A DNA stretch of 64,000 nucleotides from NCBI GenBank assembly GCA_949292785.1, contig CASFBK010000010.1, positions 62,001 to 126,000 of the forward strand, in the 5' to 3' direction. This DNA comes from an uncultured Eubacteriales bacterium. Lineage in GTDB: Bacteria; Bacillota; Clostridia; Lachnospirales; Lachnospiraceae. Positions 8,535 through 17,265 of the stretch are shown in pieces; positions within the stretch are counted from its first letter, which is position 1, and every line of letters starts with the position of its first letter. The notes below the pieces were generated by a model, which saw nothing but the letters and a program-made list of their open reading frames with translations, had not been told where the DNA came from and did not search any database. A program made the translations under genes and the position numbers.

Positions 8535-8666
8535 ATGACCGTTTTAGATAGTTTTTTACAGTATGGAATCAAATTTGTTCTTTTTGCTGCAGTCGCGGGA
8601 CTTGGAATCTTTTTAGGAAAGAAGTTACGTGACAGAAGCGATGCGAAGAAGAAAATAAATGAGTAG
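8535..8666 (+). CDS. Small single-pass membrane protein, 43 residues
   Basis: ATG 8535 follows a perfect AGGAGG (8520-8525) by 9 bp and has its own promoter at 8480-8508. The product starts MTVLDSFLQYG, has one hydrophobic helix at about residues 12-30 (KFVLFAAVAGLGIFLG), and a positively charged tail (KKLRDRSDAKKKINE), so the tail should lie in the cytoplasm. Similar tiny proteins are common in Clostridia, but I do not know a function. It sits alone between rnhA and alaS. Coding status is well supported by signal quality; role unknown. Confidence 0.75.
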   Translation: MTVLDSFLQYGIKFVLFAAVAGLGIFLGKKLRDRSDAKKKINE

Positions 8667-8758
8667 AAAAAGTACAGGTGGATTGAAATATCTGCCTGAC
8701 ATAAGGAGTAGTTATTTTAGAATAATTACGAAAAATAGACAGTTGGAGGATATTTGTT

Positions 8759-11413
8759 GTGAAAAAATACGGAGTAAATGAATTGCGCAGAATGTATCTG
8801 GAGTTTTTTGAAAGCAAGGATCATCTGGCAATGAAGAGTTTTTCACTGGTACCGCATAATGATAACAGTTTGTTATTAATTAATGCAGGAATGGCACCAT
8901 TAAAGCCTTATTTTACATGTCAGGAGATACCGCCGAAGAGACGGGTAACCACCTGTCAGAAATGTATCCGAACCGGGGATATTGAAAATGTAGGGAAGAC
9001 AGCAAGACACCTTACCTTCTTTGAAATGCTTGGAAACTTTTCCTTTGGGGATTATTTTAAGCATGAAGCCATTGCATGGAGCTGGGAGTTTCTTACTGAG
9101 GTAGTAGGTATGGAGCCGGAGCGTCTGTATCCGTCTATTTACGGAGAAGATGAGGAGGCCTTTGAAATCTGGACCAAAGAAATCGGAGTACCTGCGGAAA
9201 AAATCACACGTTTTTACCGTGATGAGAACGGAGAATGTGATAACTTCTGGGAGCATGGTGCAGGACCCTGCGGTCCATGTTCTGAAATTTATTATGACCG
9301 TGGAGAGAAGTACGGCTGTGGAAGTCCGGACTGTAAGGTAGGCTGTGAATGTGACCGTTTCATGGAAGTATGGAATAATGTATTTACCCAGTTCAACGGA
9401 GACGGACACGGCAATTACGAGGAGCTTGCCAATAAGAACATTGATACCGGCATGGGACTGGAACGTCTTGCAGTAGTAGTACAGGACGTGGATTCCGTAT
9501 TTGATATTGATACTATGAAAGCAATCCGGGATAAGGTCTGTGCAATCTGCGGTAAGACCTATCAGACTGATGCAATGGACGATGTTTCCATTCGTCTGAT
9601 TACCGATCATATTCGTTCCACTACCTTTATGATTTCCGATGGAATTATGCCATCCAATGAAGGAAGAGGATATGTACTGCGTCGTCTGATTCGTCGTGCG
9701 GCTCGTCATGGAAGGCTGCTTGGTATTAATGGAAAGTTCTTAGCGGATTTAAGTGCCACTGTCATTGCAGAGAGCAAGGATGGATATCCGGAATTAGACG
9801 AAAAGAAAGAATTCATTTTCAAGGTATTATCCCAGGAAGAAGAAAAGTTTGATAAGACTATAGACCAGGGACTTACCATTCTTTCTGAAATGCAGGAAGA
9901 ACTCAAAAAGACCGGAGCGAAAGTGTTATCCGGAGAAAATGCATTTAAGCTGTACGATACCTATGGATTCCCAATGGATTTGACACAGGAGATTTTAGAA
10001 GAGCAGGGATTTACCATTGATGAAGCGGGATTTGCAAAGTGCATGGAAGAGCAGAGAAATAAGGCTAGAAATGCAAGAAAAGAGACAAACTATATGGGTG
10101 CAGACGCAACTGTATATGATGAAATTGATACCGCAGTTACTTCCGAGTTCGTAGGTTACGACAGATTGACCCACAGCTCTAAAATCAGTGTACTTACCAC
10201 AGAAACAGAACTTACAGAAGCGCTTTCTGATGGAGACAAGGGAACTGTCATTGTGGATGAGACTCCGTTTTATGCTACTATGGGTGGACAGAATGCAGAC
10301 ACCGGTGTGATTCGCATAGGTGAAAATGAGTTCAGGGTAGAAGATACCATTCATCTGCGTGGCGGTAAAATAGGACATGTGGGAACTGTGGTAAAAGGAA
10401 TGTTCAAGGTGGGTGATACGGTAGAGCTTACCGTAGATGCAGAAAAGCGTGCGCTGATTGGAAGAAACCACAGTGCGACCCACTTATTGCAGAAGGCGTT
10501 GCGTGAAGTATTAGGAAGCCATGTAGAACAGCACGGTTCTGATGTGAATGCGGACAGACTGCGCTTTGACTTTTCTCATTTCGCAGCAATGACACCGGAA
10601 GAGATTGCAAAGGTAGAAAATATTGTCAATACCAAGATTGCAGAATCTATTCCGGTAGTAACCGAAGTAATGTCCTTAGAAGAGGCGAAGAAAACAGGTG
10701 CGATGGCGCTGTTCGGAGAAAAGTATGGTGATTCCGTACGTGTTGTTAAGATGGGCGACTTTTCCATAGAGCTTTGTGGTGGTACTCATGTAGCCAATAC
10801 CGGAAGCATCGGAGCATTTAAGATTATCTCTGAATCCGGTGTGGCAGCAGGTGTAAGACGTATAGAAGCACTGACCTCTAAGGCAGTATTTGAATACTAT
10901 GACAGATTAGAAGAGACCATCAATGAAGCGGCTAAGCTTGTAAAGACCAATCCGGCAGGACTGGTAGAGAAGTTAGAGCACTTAATGGCAGATATGAAGG
11001 CCCTTCAGAGTGAAAATGAGTCCTTAAAGAGCAAGGCGGCAAAGGATGCCCTTGGAGATGTTATGAATCAGGTAACAGAGGTGCAGGGCGTGAAGCTGTT
11101 AGCAGCAAGTGTATCCGGTGTGGATATGAATGGACTGCGTGATTTGGGTGACCAGTTAAAAGAAAAGCTTGGAGAAGGTGTCGTTGTGTTGGCATCCGAT
11201 TTAGATGGTAAAGTCAATCTGGTAGCTATGGCAACGGACGAAGCCATGAAGAAAGGTGCTCATGCAGGAAACTTAATCAAAGCCATTGCAGGAAAAGTCG
11301 GCGGTGGCGGCGGTGGACGTCCAAACATGGCACAGGCTGGTGGTAAGAATCCGGAAGGGATTGCAGATGCCATTGCAGAAGCAAAGACAGCATTGGAAGG
11401 ACAAATGAATTAA
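8759..11413 (+). CDS. alaS: Alanine--tRNA ligase
   Basis: Charges tRNA-Ala and edits Ser/Gly mischarging. 884 residues, the bacterial length. In order: class II catalytic core (start NELRRMYLEFF, motif TFFEMLGNFSFGDYF), tRNA recognition region, editing domain with metal motif HSATHLL and CGGTH, and the C-terminal DHHA1/oligomerisation part with GGGGGGRPNMAQAGG. The start is GTG 8759 with TGGAGGA 8 bp upstream. No T-box leader fits in the 92-bp upstream gap. The gene stands alone and is followed by a folded intergenic element, not a simple terminator. Confidence 0.98.
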   Translation: MKKYGVNELRRMYLEFFESKDHLAMKSFSLVPHNDNSLLLINAGMAPLKPYFTCQEIPPKRRVTTCQKCIRTGDIENVGKTARHLTFFEMLGNFSFGDYFKHEAIAWSWEFLTEVVGMEPERLYPSIYGEDEEAFEIWTKEIGVPAEKITRFYRDENGECDNFWEHGAGPCGPCSEIYYDRGEKYGCGSPDCKVGCECDRFMEVWNNVFTQFNGDGHGNYEELANKNIDTGMGLERLAVVVQDVDSVFDIDTMKAIRDKVCAICGKTYQTDAMDDVSIRLITDHIRSTTFMISDGIMPSNEGRGYVLRRLIRRAARHGRLLGINGKFLADLSATVIAESKDGYPELDEKKEFIFKVLSQEEEKFDKTIDQGLTILSEMQEELKKTGAKVLSGENAFKLYDTYGFPMDLTQEILEEQGFTIDEAGFAKCMEEQRNKARNARKETNYMGADATVYDEIDTAVTSEFVGYDRLTHSSKISVLTTETELTEALSDGDKGTVIVDETPFYATMGGQNADTGVIRIGENEFRVEDTIHLRGGKIGHVGTVVKGMFKVGDTVELTVDAEKRALIGRNHSATHLLQKALREVLGSHVEQHGSDVNADRLRFDFSHFAAMTPEEIAKVENIVNTKIAESIPVVTEVMSLEEAKKTGAMALFGEKYGDSVRVVKMGDFSIELCGGTHVANTGSIGAFKIISESGVAAGVRRIEALTSKAVFEYYDRLEETINEAAKLVKTNPAGLVEKLEHLMADMKALQSENESLKSKAAKDALGDVMNQVTEVQGVKLLAASVSGVDMNGLRDLGDQLKEKLGEGVVVLASDLDGKVNLVAMATDEAMKKGAHAGNLIKAIAGKVGGGGGGRPNMAQAGGKNPEGIADAIAEAKTALEGQMN

Positions 11414-11418
11414 TAAAT

Positions 11419-11583
11419 GTAACAGTTCAGCCCACGCTATTCGCAAAGTCGTACCTAAGGTGCTTTCTAGCTGCTTTGCAGCTAACTTTGCTCATAATCA
11501 GACATTCTGCTCATAGCTTATCGTACATCTTCATTTATGCAAGCATGATTCGTTTGTCCGGTAAGCTATGGCTGAACTGTTAC
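11419..11583. repeat. Structured intergenic element with three nested inverted repeats
   Basis: The outer stem is a perfect 14-bp inverted repeat, GTAACAGTTCAGCC (11419-11432) and GGCTGAACTGTTAC (11570-11583). Inside lie two arms. Arm 1 pairs GCAAAGT (11443-11449) with ACTTTGC (11485-11491) and holds the hairpin TAGCTGC-TTT-GCAGCTA (11468-11484). Arm 2 pairs CATAGCTTA (11512-11520) with TAAGCTATG (11562-11570). Together they make a three-way junction. It could be a palindromic miniature mobile element, a structured RNA or a 3' processing/termination signal of alaS. No protein frame of note lies inside. Confidence 0.7.
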
Positions 11584-11613
11584 TAAATAAATAAAATATT
11601 TTATCTAAAAGTA

Positions 11614-11641
11614 TTGACTTACGGGAAATATCTGCTAAAAT
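11614..11641 (+). promoter_or_regulatory. Sigma-A promoter of rpsU
   Basis: TTGACT (11614-11619), 16-bp spacer, TAAAAT (11636-11641) with an extended TGC before the -10. The leader to rpsU is about 75 nt. Confidence 0.75.
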
Positions 11642-11720
11642 ATTTATTAGTGCAATAAAATATTACCCAAACAGTTGAATATGCACAATACGCAACTGGA
11701 GGGAGGTTAGGTGTGAGACT

Positions 11721-11897
11721 ATGTCAAATGTAATCGTTAAAGAAAACGAAACTTTGGATAGCGCTTTACGCAGATTTAAAAGAAACTGTGCGAAAGCAGG
11801 GATTCAGCAGGAAATTCGTAAAAGAGAACATTACGAAAAGCCAAGCGTAAGACGTAAGAAAAAATCCGAAGCAGCTAGAAAGCGTAAATATAATTAA
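11721..11897 (+). CDS. rpsU: 30S ribosomal protein S21
   Basis: A 58-residue, highly basic protein starting [20 protein letters not shown] and ending in [15 protein letters not shown], the classic S21 sequence. It helps initiate translation on the small subunit. GGAGG lies upstream with a GTG-containing spacer; ATG 11721 is the family start. It is transcribed alone from the promoter at 11614 and closed by a strong terminator at 11907. Confidence 0.97.
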   Translation: MSNVIVKENETLDSALRRFKRNCAKAGIQQEIRKREHYEKPSVRRKKKSEAARKRKYN

Positions 11898-11906
11898 TTG
11901 TGTAAA

Positions 11907-11938
11907 AGAACATCACAGGAATGTGATGTTCTTTTTTT
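11907..11938 (+). terminator. Rho-independent terminator of rpsU
   Basis: Perfect 10-bp stem AGAACATCAC (11907-11916) and GTGATGTTCT (11923-11932), then T6. Confidence 0.92.
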
Positions 11939-11948
11939 ATTTCCAGGA

Positions 11949-11975
11949 ATATTCCTTCCCAAAATCTCATATATA
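11949..11975 (+). promoter_or_regulatory. Sigma-E promoter candidate of the spoIIIA operon
   Basis: ATATT (11949-11953), a 14-bp gap, then CATATATA (11968-11975). This fits the known sigma-E pattern (ATATT-like -35, 14-15 bp, CATACAAT-like -10). It lies about 30 bp before the spoIIIAA ribosome site and just after the rpsU terminator, and spoIIIA is a sigma-E operon in relatives. Confidence 0.6.
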
Positions 11976-12006
11976 TGAAATCAGGTACAGGGAAGGAGGA
12001 CAACTT

Positions 12007-12960
12007 ATGGAGGAAATTATAGAGGTATTTCCCGGAAAGTTAAGGGCTTTGTGCCGACAGGGATTTCGAGAGGAAATAGAGCCGGAAGAAATACGGCTTC
12101 GCATCGGACAGCCTGTGATGGTTCTTGGAAAGACCGAAGAATATTTCTGGAAGATAGAAAATGCAGAGCCGGAACAAGGCAGACTTACCAAAAGGGCAGA
12201 AGGGGCCTACCTTTGGCGGGAAGAGGATATGAAAGAGATACTTTCCCGGATGAGCCAGTATTCCATGTATGCATTAGAAGAAGAAATCCGAAGAGGTTTT
12301 TTTACCATGCAGGGAGGACACCGTATCGGCATTGTAGGAAAGGTAGTATGTGAGCAGGGAAAAATTGCTGCTATGCGCAATATCAACGGAGTGAATATTC
12401 GAATTGCAAGAGAGAAAAAGGGGTGTGCCAGAAAAATGCTTTCCTATATAAAAGAGGGAGAAGAGATACATAATACTTTAATTCTGTCTCCGCCGGGAGT
12501 AGGAAAGACCACGATGCTTCGGGATTGTATTCGGATGCTGTCAAATGGAGATGAAAAAACAGCAGGAAAAAAAGTCGGGGTAGTGGATGAGCGGAGTGAA
12601 ATTGCAGCATCTTTTCAGGGGATTCCCCAAAATGACTTGGGGATTCGCACAGATGTACTGGACTGCTGTCCAAAGGCAGAGGGGATGAGGCTGTTGCTTC
12701 GCAGTATGTCGCCGCAGATTATTGCGGTAGACGAGCTTGGAAGCCGGGAGGATTATCAGGCAGTGGAAGAGGTGCTTCACTGCGGCTGTCGGATTCTTGG
12801 AACCATGCATGTGGGAAGGATTGAAGAACTAAAAGAAAAAATTTACCTTTCCAGCTGGCTGGAACATGGATTTTTCGAGCGGTTCGTATTTTTACAAAAG
12901 AATCGGGAGGGAGAGAGGCAGTTTGGGGTATATGATGAAAAACTGCAGCTGCTATGTTAA
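12007..12960 (+). CDS. spoIIIAA: Stage III sporulation protein AA, secretion ATPase
   Basis: Mother-cell ATPase of the SpoIIIA-SpoIIQ channel between mother cell and forespore, related to type II/IV secretion ATPases. 317 residues from ATG 12007, which has AAGGAGGA 6-7 bp upstream. The Walker A motif SPPGVGKTT lies near residues 161-169, followed by VVDERSEIA and the Walker B-like IIAVDELG. First gene of an intact eight-gene operon; its stop overlaps the start of spoIIIAB by 7 bp. Confidence 0.96.
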   Translation: MEEIIEVFPGKLRALCRQGFREEIEPEEIRLRIGQPVMVLGKTEEYFWKIENAEPEQGRLTKRAEGAYLWREEDMKEILSRMSQYSMYALEEEIRRGFFTMQGGHRIGIVGKVVCEQGKIAAMRNINGVNIRIAREKKGCARKMLSYIKEGEEIHNTLILSPPGVGKTTMLRDCIRMLSNGDEKTAGKKVGVVDERSEIAASFQGIPQNDLGIRTDVLDCCPKAEGMRLLLRSMSPQIIAVDELGSREDYQAVEEVLHCGCRILGTMHVGRIEELKEKIYLSSWLEHGFFERFVFLQKNREGERQFGVYDEKLQLLC

Positions 12961-13469
12961 AGCTTGCAGGGGGAGCGTTGGTGATTGTTGCAGCCCTTTT
13001 CTATGGATGGAAATTGTCCATGGAACAACAGGAGCATATGGAACAGCTCATTTCTATGAAAGAAATGTTTTTGATGATGGCAGGGGAGATTTCTTATACA
13101 AAAACACCGCTTCGGGAAGCATTTTTAAGAATTGCAGAGCAGAATAAAGAGCCCTTTGCAGGGTTTTTAAAGCAGGCAGCGGAAGGGTTACGGGAGAATC
13201 AGGAGAGCATGGGAGTCTTTTGGAGAAAGTTAGTAGAGCAGGAGGAAGAACGCTTCTTGTTTTCAAGAGAAGAAAAAGAATTATTAAAGCGGGCAGGAGA
13301 GAATTTCGGCTATCTGGATGGACAGATGCAGTTGAAAAATCTGGAATTATATATTGGACAGGCAGAAGTGATGATAGAGCAGTTTCAAAAAGAATTGAAG
13401 GAGAAACAGAAGCTTGCCCAGACATTGAGCGTGATGTGCGGGCTGTTTGTGATTATTCTGCTGTTATAA
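12954..13469 (+). CDS. spoIIIAB: Stage III sporulation protein AB
   Basis: 171 residues. It has an N-terminal membrane helix (LAGGALVIVAALFYGW), a helical cytoplasmic body resembling type II secretion GspF, and a C-terminal membrane helix (LSVMCGLFVIILLL). Part of the SpoIIIA channel in the mother-cell membrane. The gene overlaps spoIIIAA by 7 bp and precedes spoIIIAC by 13 bp. Length and position are canonical. Confidence 0.93.
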   Translation: MLKLAGGALVIVAALFYGWKLSMEQQEHMEQLISMKEMFLMMAGEISYTKTPLREAFLRIAEQNKEPFAGFLKQAAEGLRENQESMGVFWRKLVEQEEERFLFSREEKELLKRAGENFGYLDGQMQLKNLELYIGQAEVMIEQFQKELKEKQKLAQTLSVMCGLFVIILLL

Positions 13470-13482
13470 ATACGGAGGAACT

Positions 13483-13677
13483 ATGAGTATAAGTTTAATC
13501 TTTAAAATTGCGGCAGTAGGGATTTTGGTTACAGTATTAAGTCAGGTACTGAAACACAGTGGAAGAGAAGAGCATGCATTTCTTACCAGCCTGGCAGGAC
13601 TTCTGATTGTATTGTTTTGGATTGTACCTTACATATATGATTTGTTTGAAACCATGAAAAATCTCTTTGCGTTGTAG
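13483..13677 (+). CDS. spoIIIAC: Stage III sporulation protein AC
   Basis: A 64-residue membrane protein with two hydrophobic helices (about residues 4-21 and 32-52), typical of SpoIIIAC. It starts MSISLIFKIAAVGILV and contains the family stretch VLSQVLKHSGREEHAF. GGAGGAAC precedes the ATG. Member of the mother-cell channel complex; spoIIIAD follows 8 bp later. Confidence 0.94.
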   Translation: MSISLIFKIAAVGILVTVLSQVLKHSGREEHAFLTSLAGLLIVLFWIVPYIYDLFETMKNLFAL

Positions 13678-13685
13678 GAGGCAGA

Positions 13686-14072
13686 ATGGACATCATAAAA
13701 ATTGCAGCGCTGGGGCTTGCAGCTGCGTTGCTTGGGATTATGCTGAAAGGTCAGAAAAAAGAGTACGAGCTGTTTATTTCCATGGGAGCCTGCCTTTGTA
13801 TCTTTTATTTTATCGTTACAAAGTTGGAAATTGTGTTGTCGGTCATTAACCAGATGCAGGATTATGTGAAAATTGATGCAGGATATGTGGGAATTCTTCT
13901 GAAAATGATAGGGATTACTTATGTATCAGAGTTTTCCGCAAACCTTTGCAAGGACGCAGGGTACCAGGCGGTGGCAGGTCAGATAGAAATGTTTGGAAAA
14001 CTTTCTATATTAGCGATTAGTATGCCGGTACTTTTAGTTCTGCTGGAAACGATAGGAGAATTTTTAAAGTGA
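13686..14072 (+). CDS. spoIIIAD: Stage III sporulation protein AD
   Basis: 128-residue integral membrane protein with four hydrophobic segments, related to SpoIIIAC in its first half. It carries the family stretch YVSEFSANLCKDAGYQAVAGQIE at about residues 78-100. Functions in the SpoIIIA channel. Its stop overlaps the GTG start of spoIIIAE by 4 bp, so the two are translationally coupled. Confidence 0.94.
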   Translation: MDIIKIAALGLAAALLGIMLKGQKKEYELFISMGACLCIFYFIVTKLEIVLSVINQMQDYVKIDAGYVGILLKMIGITYVSEFSANLCKDAGYQAVAGQIEMFGKLSILAISMPVLLVLLETIGEFLK

Positions 14073-15247
14073 AAAGATGGGTGATAGGTGCAGCGCTGCT
14101 TCTGATACTGGGAGGGTACCCTTTGCAGGTACATGCTATGGAAGGACTGGGACAGGAAACGTCGACAGAAGAATCATCGACAGAAGATATAACTACTGAG
14201 GAAACGATAGACGATTATCTGGAGGAATTGGACTTTTCAGAGGTAGACGCAATGTTAAAGGAAAAGGGCTCCGGAATTGAATTTGGCGAATTGGTGCGAC
14301 AGCTTATCGATGGCGAAGAAATTGATAAGGGAGAATTGGTAAAAGAGATTCTGGATATGGTATTTCAGGAGGTACTGGCGTTTCGTTCCGAGCTGATACA
14401 AATTGTCCTATTGTGTATTGTGTTTGCCATTCTTTATAATTTTACCAATATATTTGAGAATCCGGCGGTGACAGAAATCAGCTTTTATATGGTATACATG
14501 CTGCTGTTGGTTTTGTTACTGAAGTCATTTTTCATCTTAAAAGATGTCGTTTTGGTGGTGTTAGACGATATGCTGGTATTTTTGAAATTATTGATACCAA
14601 CGTTTTCGCTGAGTATGGCGTTTTCCGGTCAGGTGGCGGCGGGAAGTGCATTTTATGAACTTACGTTTCTATTAATATATGGAATAGAGTGGTTAATGAA
14701 CTATTTGATTGTTCCGGGGATACAGATTTATGTGGTGATAGAAATGATGAACTATCTTACGGAAGAAGAAATGCTGTCTAAGATGACAGAATTAATCAAA
14801 GAGGGGATTCAGTGGCTGCTAAAGCTGCTATTCACCATGGTAATTGGAATCAATGTGGTACAGAATCTGCTGGCTCCGGTGATTGATAACTTCAAATCAA
14901 CCCTTATTTCCAGAACCGCAGGTATGATACCGGGACTTGGAACTTCCATTAATGCAGTAACAGAGATTATGGTAGGAACCGGTATTATTATCAAAAATGG
15001 AGTAGGGGTAGCAGCCATACTTATATTACTTGTTCTATGTGCCGGACCTGTGATTAAGGTCTGGGTCATGACATTTTTGTATCGTGTGATAGCTGCTGTC
15101 ATGCAGCCCATAGCGGACAAGCGTATGCTTGGCTGTATCAGTGGTGCAGGTGAAGGGGGGAGACTTTTGGGAAAAGTGATAGTGACTACTGTTGTGATGT
15201 TTCTGGTTACCATTGCCATGATAACGGCGGCAACGACATTTCATTAA
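14069..15247 (+). CDS. spoIIIAE: Stage III sporulation protein AE
   Basis: 392 residues, starting at GTG 14069 in overlap with spoIIIAD. The first 24 residues look like a signal peptide (LLLILGGYPLQVHAM), followed by an acidic Ser/Thr/Glu-rich stretch and a polytopic membrane domain with about six to eight helices. The end carries the conserved SIADKRMLGCISG-like motif (here PIADKRMLGCISGAGEG). It is the large membrane subunit of the channel. spoIIIAF follows after 54 bp. Confidence 0.94.
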   Translation: MKRWVIGAALLLILGGYPLQVHAMEGLGQETSTEESSTEDITTEETIDDYLEELDFSEVDAMLKEKGSGIEFGELVRQLIDGEEIDKGELVKEILDMVFQEVLAFRSELIQIVLLCIVFAILYNFTNIFENPAVTEISFYMVYMLLLVLLLKSFFILKDVVLVVLDDMLVFLKLLIPTFSLSMAFSGQVAAGSAFYELTFLLIYGIEWLMNYLIVPGIQIYVVIEMMNYLTEEEMLSKMTELIKEGIQWLLKLLFTMVIGINVVQNLLAPVIDNFKSTLISRTAGMIPGLGTSINAVTEIMVGTGIIIKNGVGVAAILILLVLCAGPVIKVWVMTFLYRVIAAVMQPIADKRMLGCISGAGEGGRLLGKVIVTTVVMFLVTIAMITAATTFH

Positions 15248-15301
15248 AAGGAATCGCTTGCAGGAAAAGCGGACAGGTGATTAAAAAGAAAGGAGCAGTA
15301 T

Positions 15302-15847
15302 ATGGAAGCAGTATATGGCTGGGTAAAGAATCTGGTATGTTTTTATATTTTTATAACAGCAATATTACACTTGCTGCCTAAGGAGAGTTACCGGAAATAT
15401 ATCAGATTTTTTACGGGTCTGCTCTTGGTAATTCTGGTCCTTACGCCAATATTTTCACTGCTTCGGAATAAGGAAGATTTATATGAAAAAATAGAGCAGG
15501 CGGGATTTTTTCAGGAAATGGAAAATCTAAAATTAGATACAGCGTATTTAGAAAGCTCCCAGCAGGAAATCTATCGGGAAGAATATGAAAAGGCAATTTG
15601 TATGGATATGGAACAGATGGTACAAAGACAGGAGTTAAAAGCGAAAAAAGTTGAGGTCAGTCTGACAGAAGACTGTCGAGTGGAGCATATTTATATAGAA
15701 GCAGGCTTCATAGATGAGAATGAGGGATATTTAGAAAAGGCAGCATTTTCAGAAGGAACGGAATATCCGGCAGTTTATGAACTGCAAAAGGAACTTCAGG
15801 ATTTTTATCAGGTTGAAAAAGAACAGATAGAGATTGTAGTCAGGTAA
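15302..15847 (+). CDS. spoIIIAF: Stage III sporulation protein AF
   Basis: 181 residues: two membrane helices within the first 60 residues (FYIFITAILHLLP and FTGLLLVILVLTPIF), then a soluble domain that faces the intermembrane space and has a ring-building fold in relatives. AAAGGAGCA precedes ATG 15302. Position between AE and AG and length are canonical. Sequence conservation in this family is low, so the call leans partly on order. Confidence 0.92.
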   Translation: MEAVYGWVKNLVCFYIFITAILHLLPKESYRKYIRFFTGLLLVILVLTPIFSLLRNKEDLYEKIEQAGFFQEMENLKLDTAYLESSQQEIYREEYEKAICMDMEQMVQRQELKAKKVEVSLTEDCRVEHIYIEAGFIDENEGYLEKAAFSEGTEYPAVYELQKELQDFYQVEKEQIEIVVR

Positions 15848-15858
15848 GAGGTAGAAGG

Positions 15859-16419
15859 ATGCGATTTGAAAAATTAAAAAAAATTCCGAAAAATCAGATT
15901 CTGATAGGCGGATTACTGGGCGTATTATTGTTAGTCATTGCAATTCCGGTGGACAGTGGAAAAAAGAAAACAGAAGAAACCACAAATACCGGACAGGAAA
16001 CAGAAGACTCCGGTAACACAGATGATGGTGTATATGAAAGAAAAATGGAGCGTAGACTGACAGAAGTATTAGAAACTATGGATGGCGTAGGAAAAGTAGA
16101 GGTCATGATTACCTTGAAGGATAATGGAGAGAACGTAGTGGAAAAGGATACTTCCATAAGCAGTCAAAGTACACAGGAAGGTGAAAACGGAACAACGCAG
16201 AGCCAGACCCAGTCTCAGGAAGAGACGGTATTTACCCAGCCACAGGGAAGTGGTCAGGAGCCATTTGTTTCGAAAGAAGTAACACCTCAGATAGAGGGAA
16301 TTTTGGTTGTGGCGGAAGGGGGAGGGAATTCTGTGGTCGTAAAAAATATTTCAGATGCAGTTTTAGCATTATTTCCAGTGGAAGCTCATAAAATTAAGGT
16401 AGTTAAGATGAATCTTTAG
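15859..16419 (+). CDS. spoIIIAG: Stage III sporulation protein AG
   Basis: 186 residues, with one N-terminal membrane helix (ILIGGLLGVLLLVIAIPV) and a ring-building domain exposed between the two membranes. Residues of the type LTEVLETMDGVGKVEVMITL match the SpoIIIAG ring motif. An intervening Gln/Ser/Thr-rich insertion (about residues 94-130) is low complexity, as in relatives. It forms the large ring of the channel. spoIIIAH follows after 12 bp. Confidence 0.94.
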   Translation: MRFEKLKKIPKNQILIGGLLGVLLLVIAIPVDSGKKKTEETTNTGQETEDSGNTDDGVYERKMERRLTEVLETMDGVGKVEVMITLKDNGENVVEKDTSISSQSTQEGENGTTQSQTQSQEETVFTQPQGSGQEPFVSKEVTPQIEGILVVAEGGGNSVVVKNISDAVLALFPVEAHKIKVVKMNL

Positions 16420-16431
16420 GAGGGTGTCATT

Positions 16432-17166
16432 TTGAAAAACATATTTAAAAAAAATCAGATTATTATTACAGCACTGGCACTGATGATTGCCGTAGCTGGG
16501 TACTTACAGTATACGGGAACCCAGAGTGACGGTCAGGTTGCAAAAGAAGCAAGCGCAGACTTAAGTGATACTACATATGAAATATCGGATGAAGAATTTA
16601 GTGCAGATGATATTTTCACCGAAACAGAGCCAAGTGAAGAAACAGCAGCCCAGGCAGATACACAAAATGCTCAGGCAGAGGAAGCTCCTTTGGGAATTCA
16701 GACCGGAGAAGATATTGCAGCACAGAATGAGCAGGAGGCAGCAGAGAATCCGGGAGAAGCAGTTCTTACCAGCGGAGCAGCAGAAACGGTAGATTTTGTA
16801 GCAGAAGTAAAATTGAACCGGGAACAGATGCGTTCTCAAAATAAAGCAACTTTATTGGAAGTAATCAATAATACCAATATTTCAGATGAACAAAAACAAC
16901 AGGCGATTGATGCAATGGTTGCTATGACCGATGTTGCAGAACGGGAAAATGCAGCGGAAACCTTATTAGAAGCAAAAGGCTTTACCGATGTGGTAGTAAG
17001 TATCACGGATGACAGTGCAGACGTAGTATTGAATATGGGAGAAGTGACGGACGCAAAGCGTGCTCAGATAGAGGATATCGTGAAGCGTAAAACCAATGTA
17101 AGCCCGGAAAATATTATTATCACACCAATCCAGAACAGTGCCCAGGAAACCACAACAGCAGAGTGA
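16432..17166 (+). CDS. spoIIIAH: Stage III sporulation protein AH
   Basis: 244 residues. An N-terminal membrane helix (about 10-25) is followed by a long acidic, Ala/Glu-rich linker (about 35-115) and a C-terminal ring-building domain that pairs with SpoIIQ in relatives. Starts at TTG 16432, with AGGAGG 8 bp before it. It ends the operon; the next gene, deoB, begins 99 bp later, with no clear terminator between, so some readthrough is likely. Confidence 0.93.
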   Translation: MKNIFKKNQIIITALALMIAVAGYLQYTGTQSDGQVAKEASADLSDTTYEISDEEFSADDIFTETEPSEETAAQADTQNAQAEEAPLGIQTGEDIAAQNEQEAAENPGEAVLTSGAAETVDFVAEVKLNREQMRSQNKATLLEVINNTNISDEQKQQAIDAMVAMTDVAERENAAETLLEAKGFTDVVVSITDDSADVVLNMGEVTDAKRAQIEDIVKRKTNVSPENIIITPIQNSAQETTTAE

Positions 17167-17265
17167 ATGAAAGAACTTGCATAGAAGACCAAAAGGTATT
17201 ATGCTAAGTATAGCTTATAAAAAAACAGGGAATATAGTTATAGATGCAGATACAGGAGGTCTTTT

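Noticed and set aside
8667-8758. T-box leader upstream of alaS
   Set aside because: Only 92 bp and no T-box core sequence or terminator/antiterminator pair.
8900-9709. 269-codon minus-strand frame opposite alaS
   Set aside because: Shadow of a strongly conserved coding region; product has no recognisable features.
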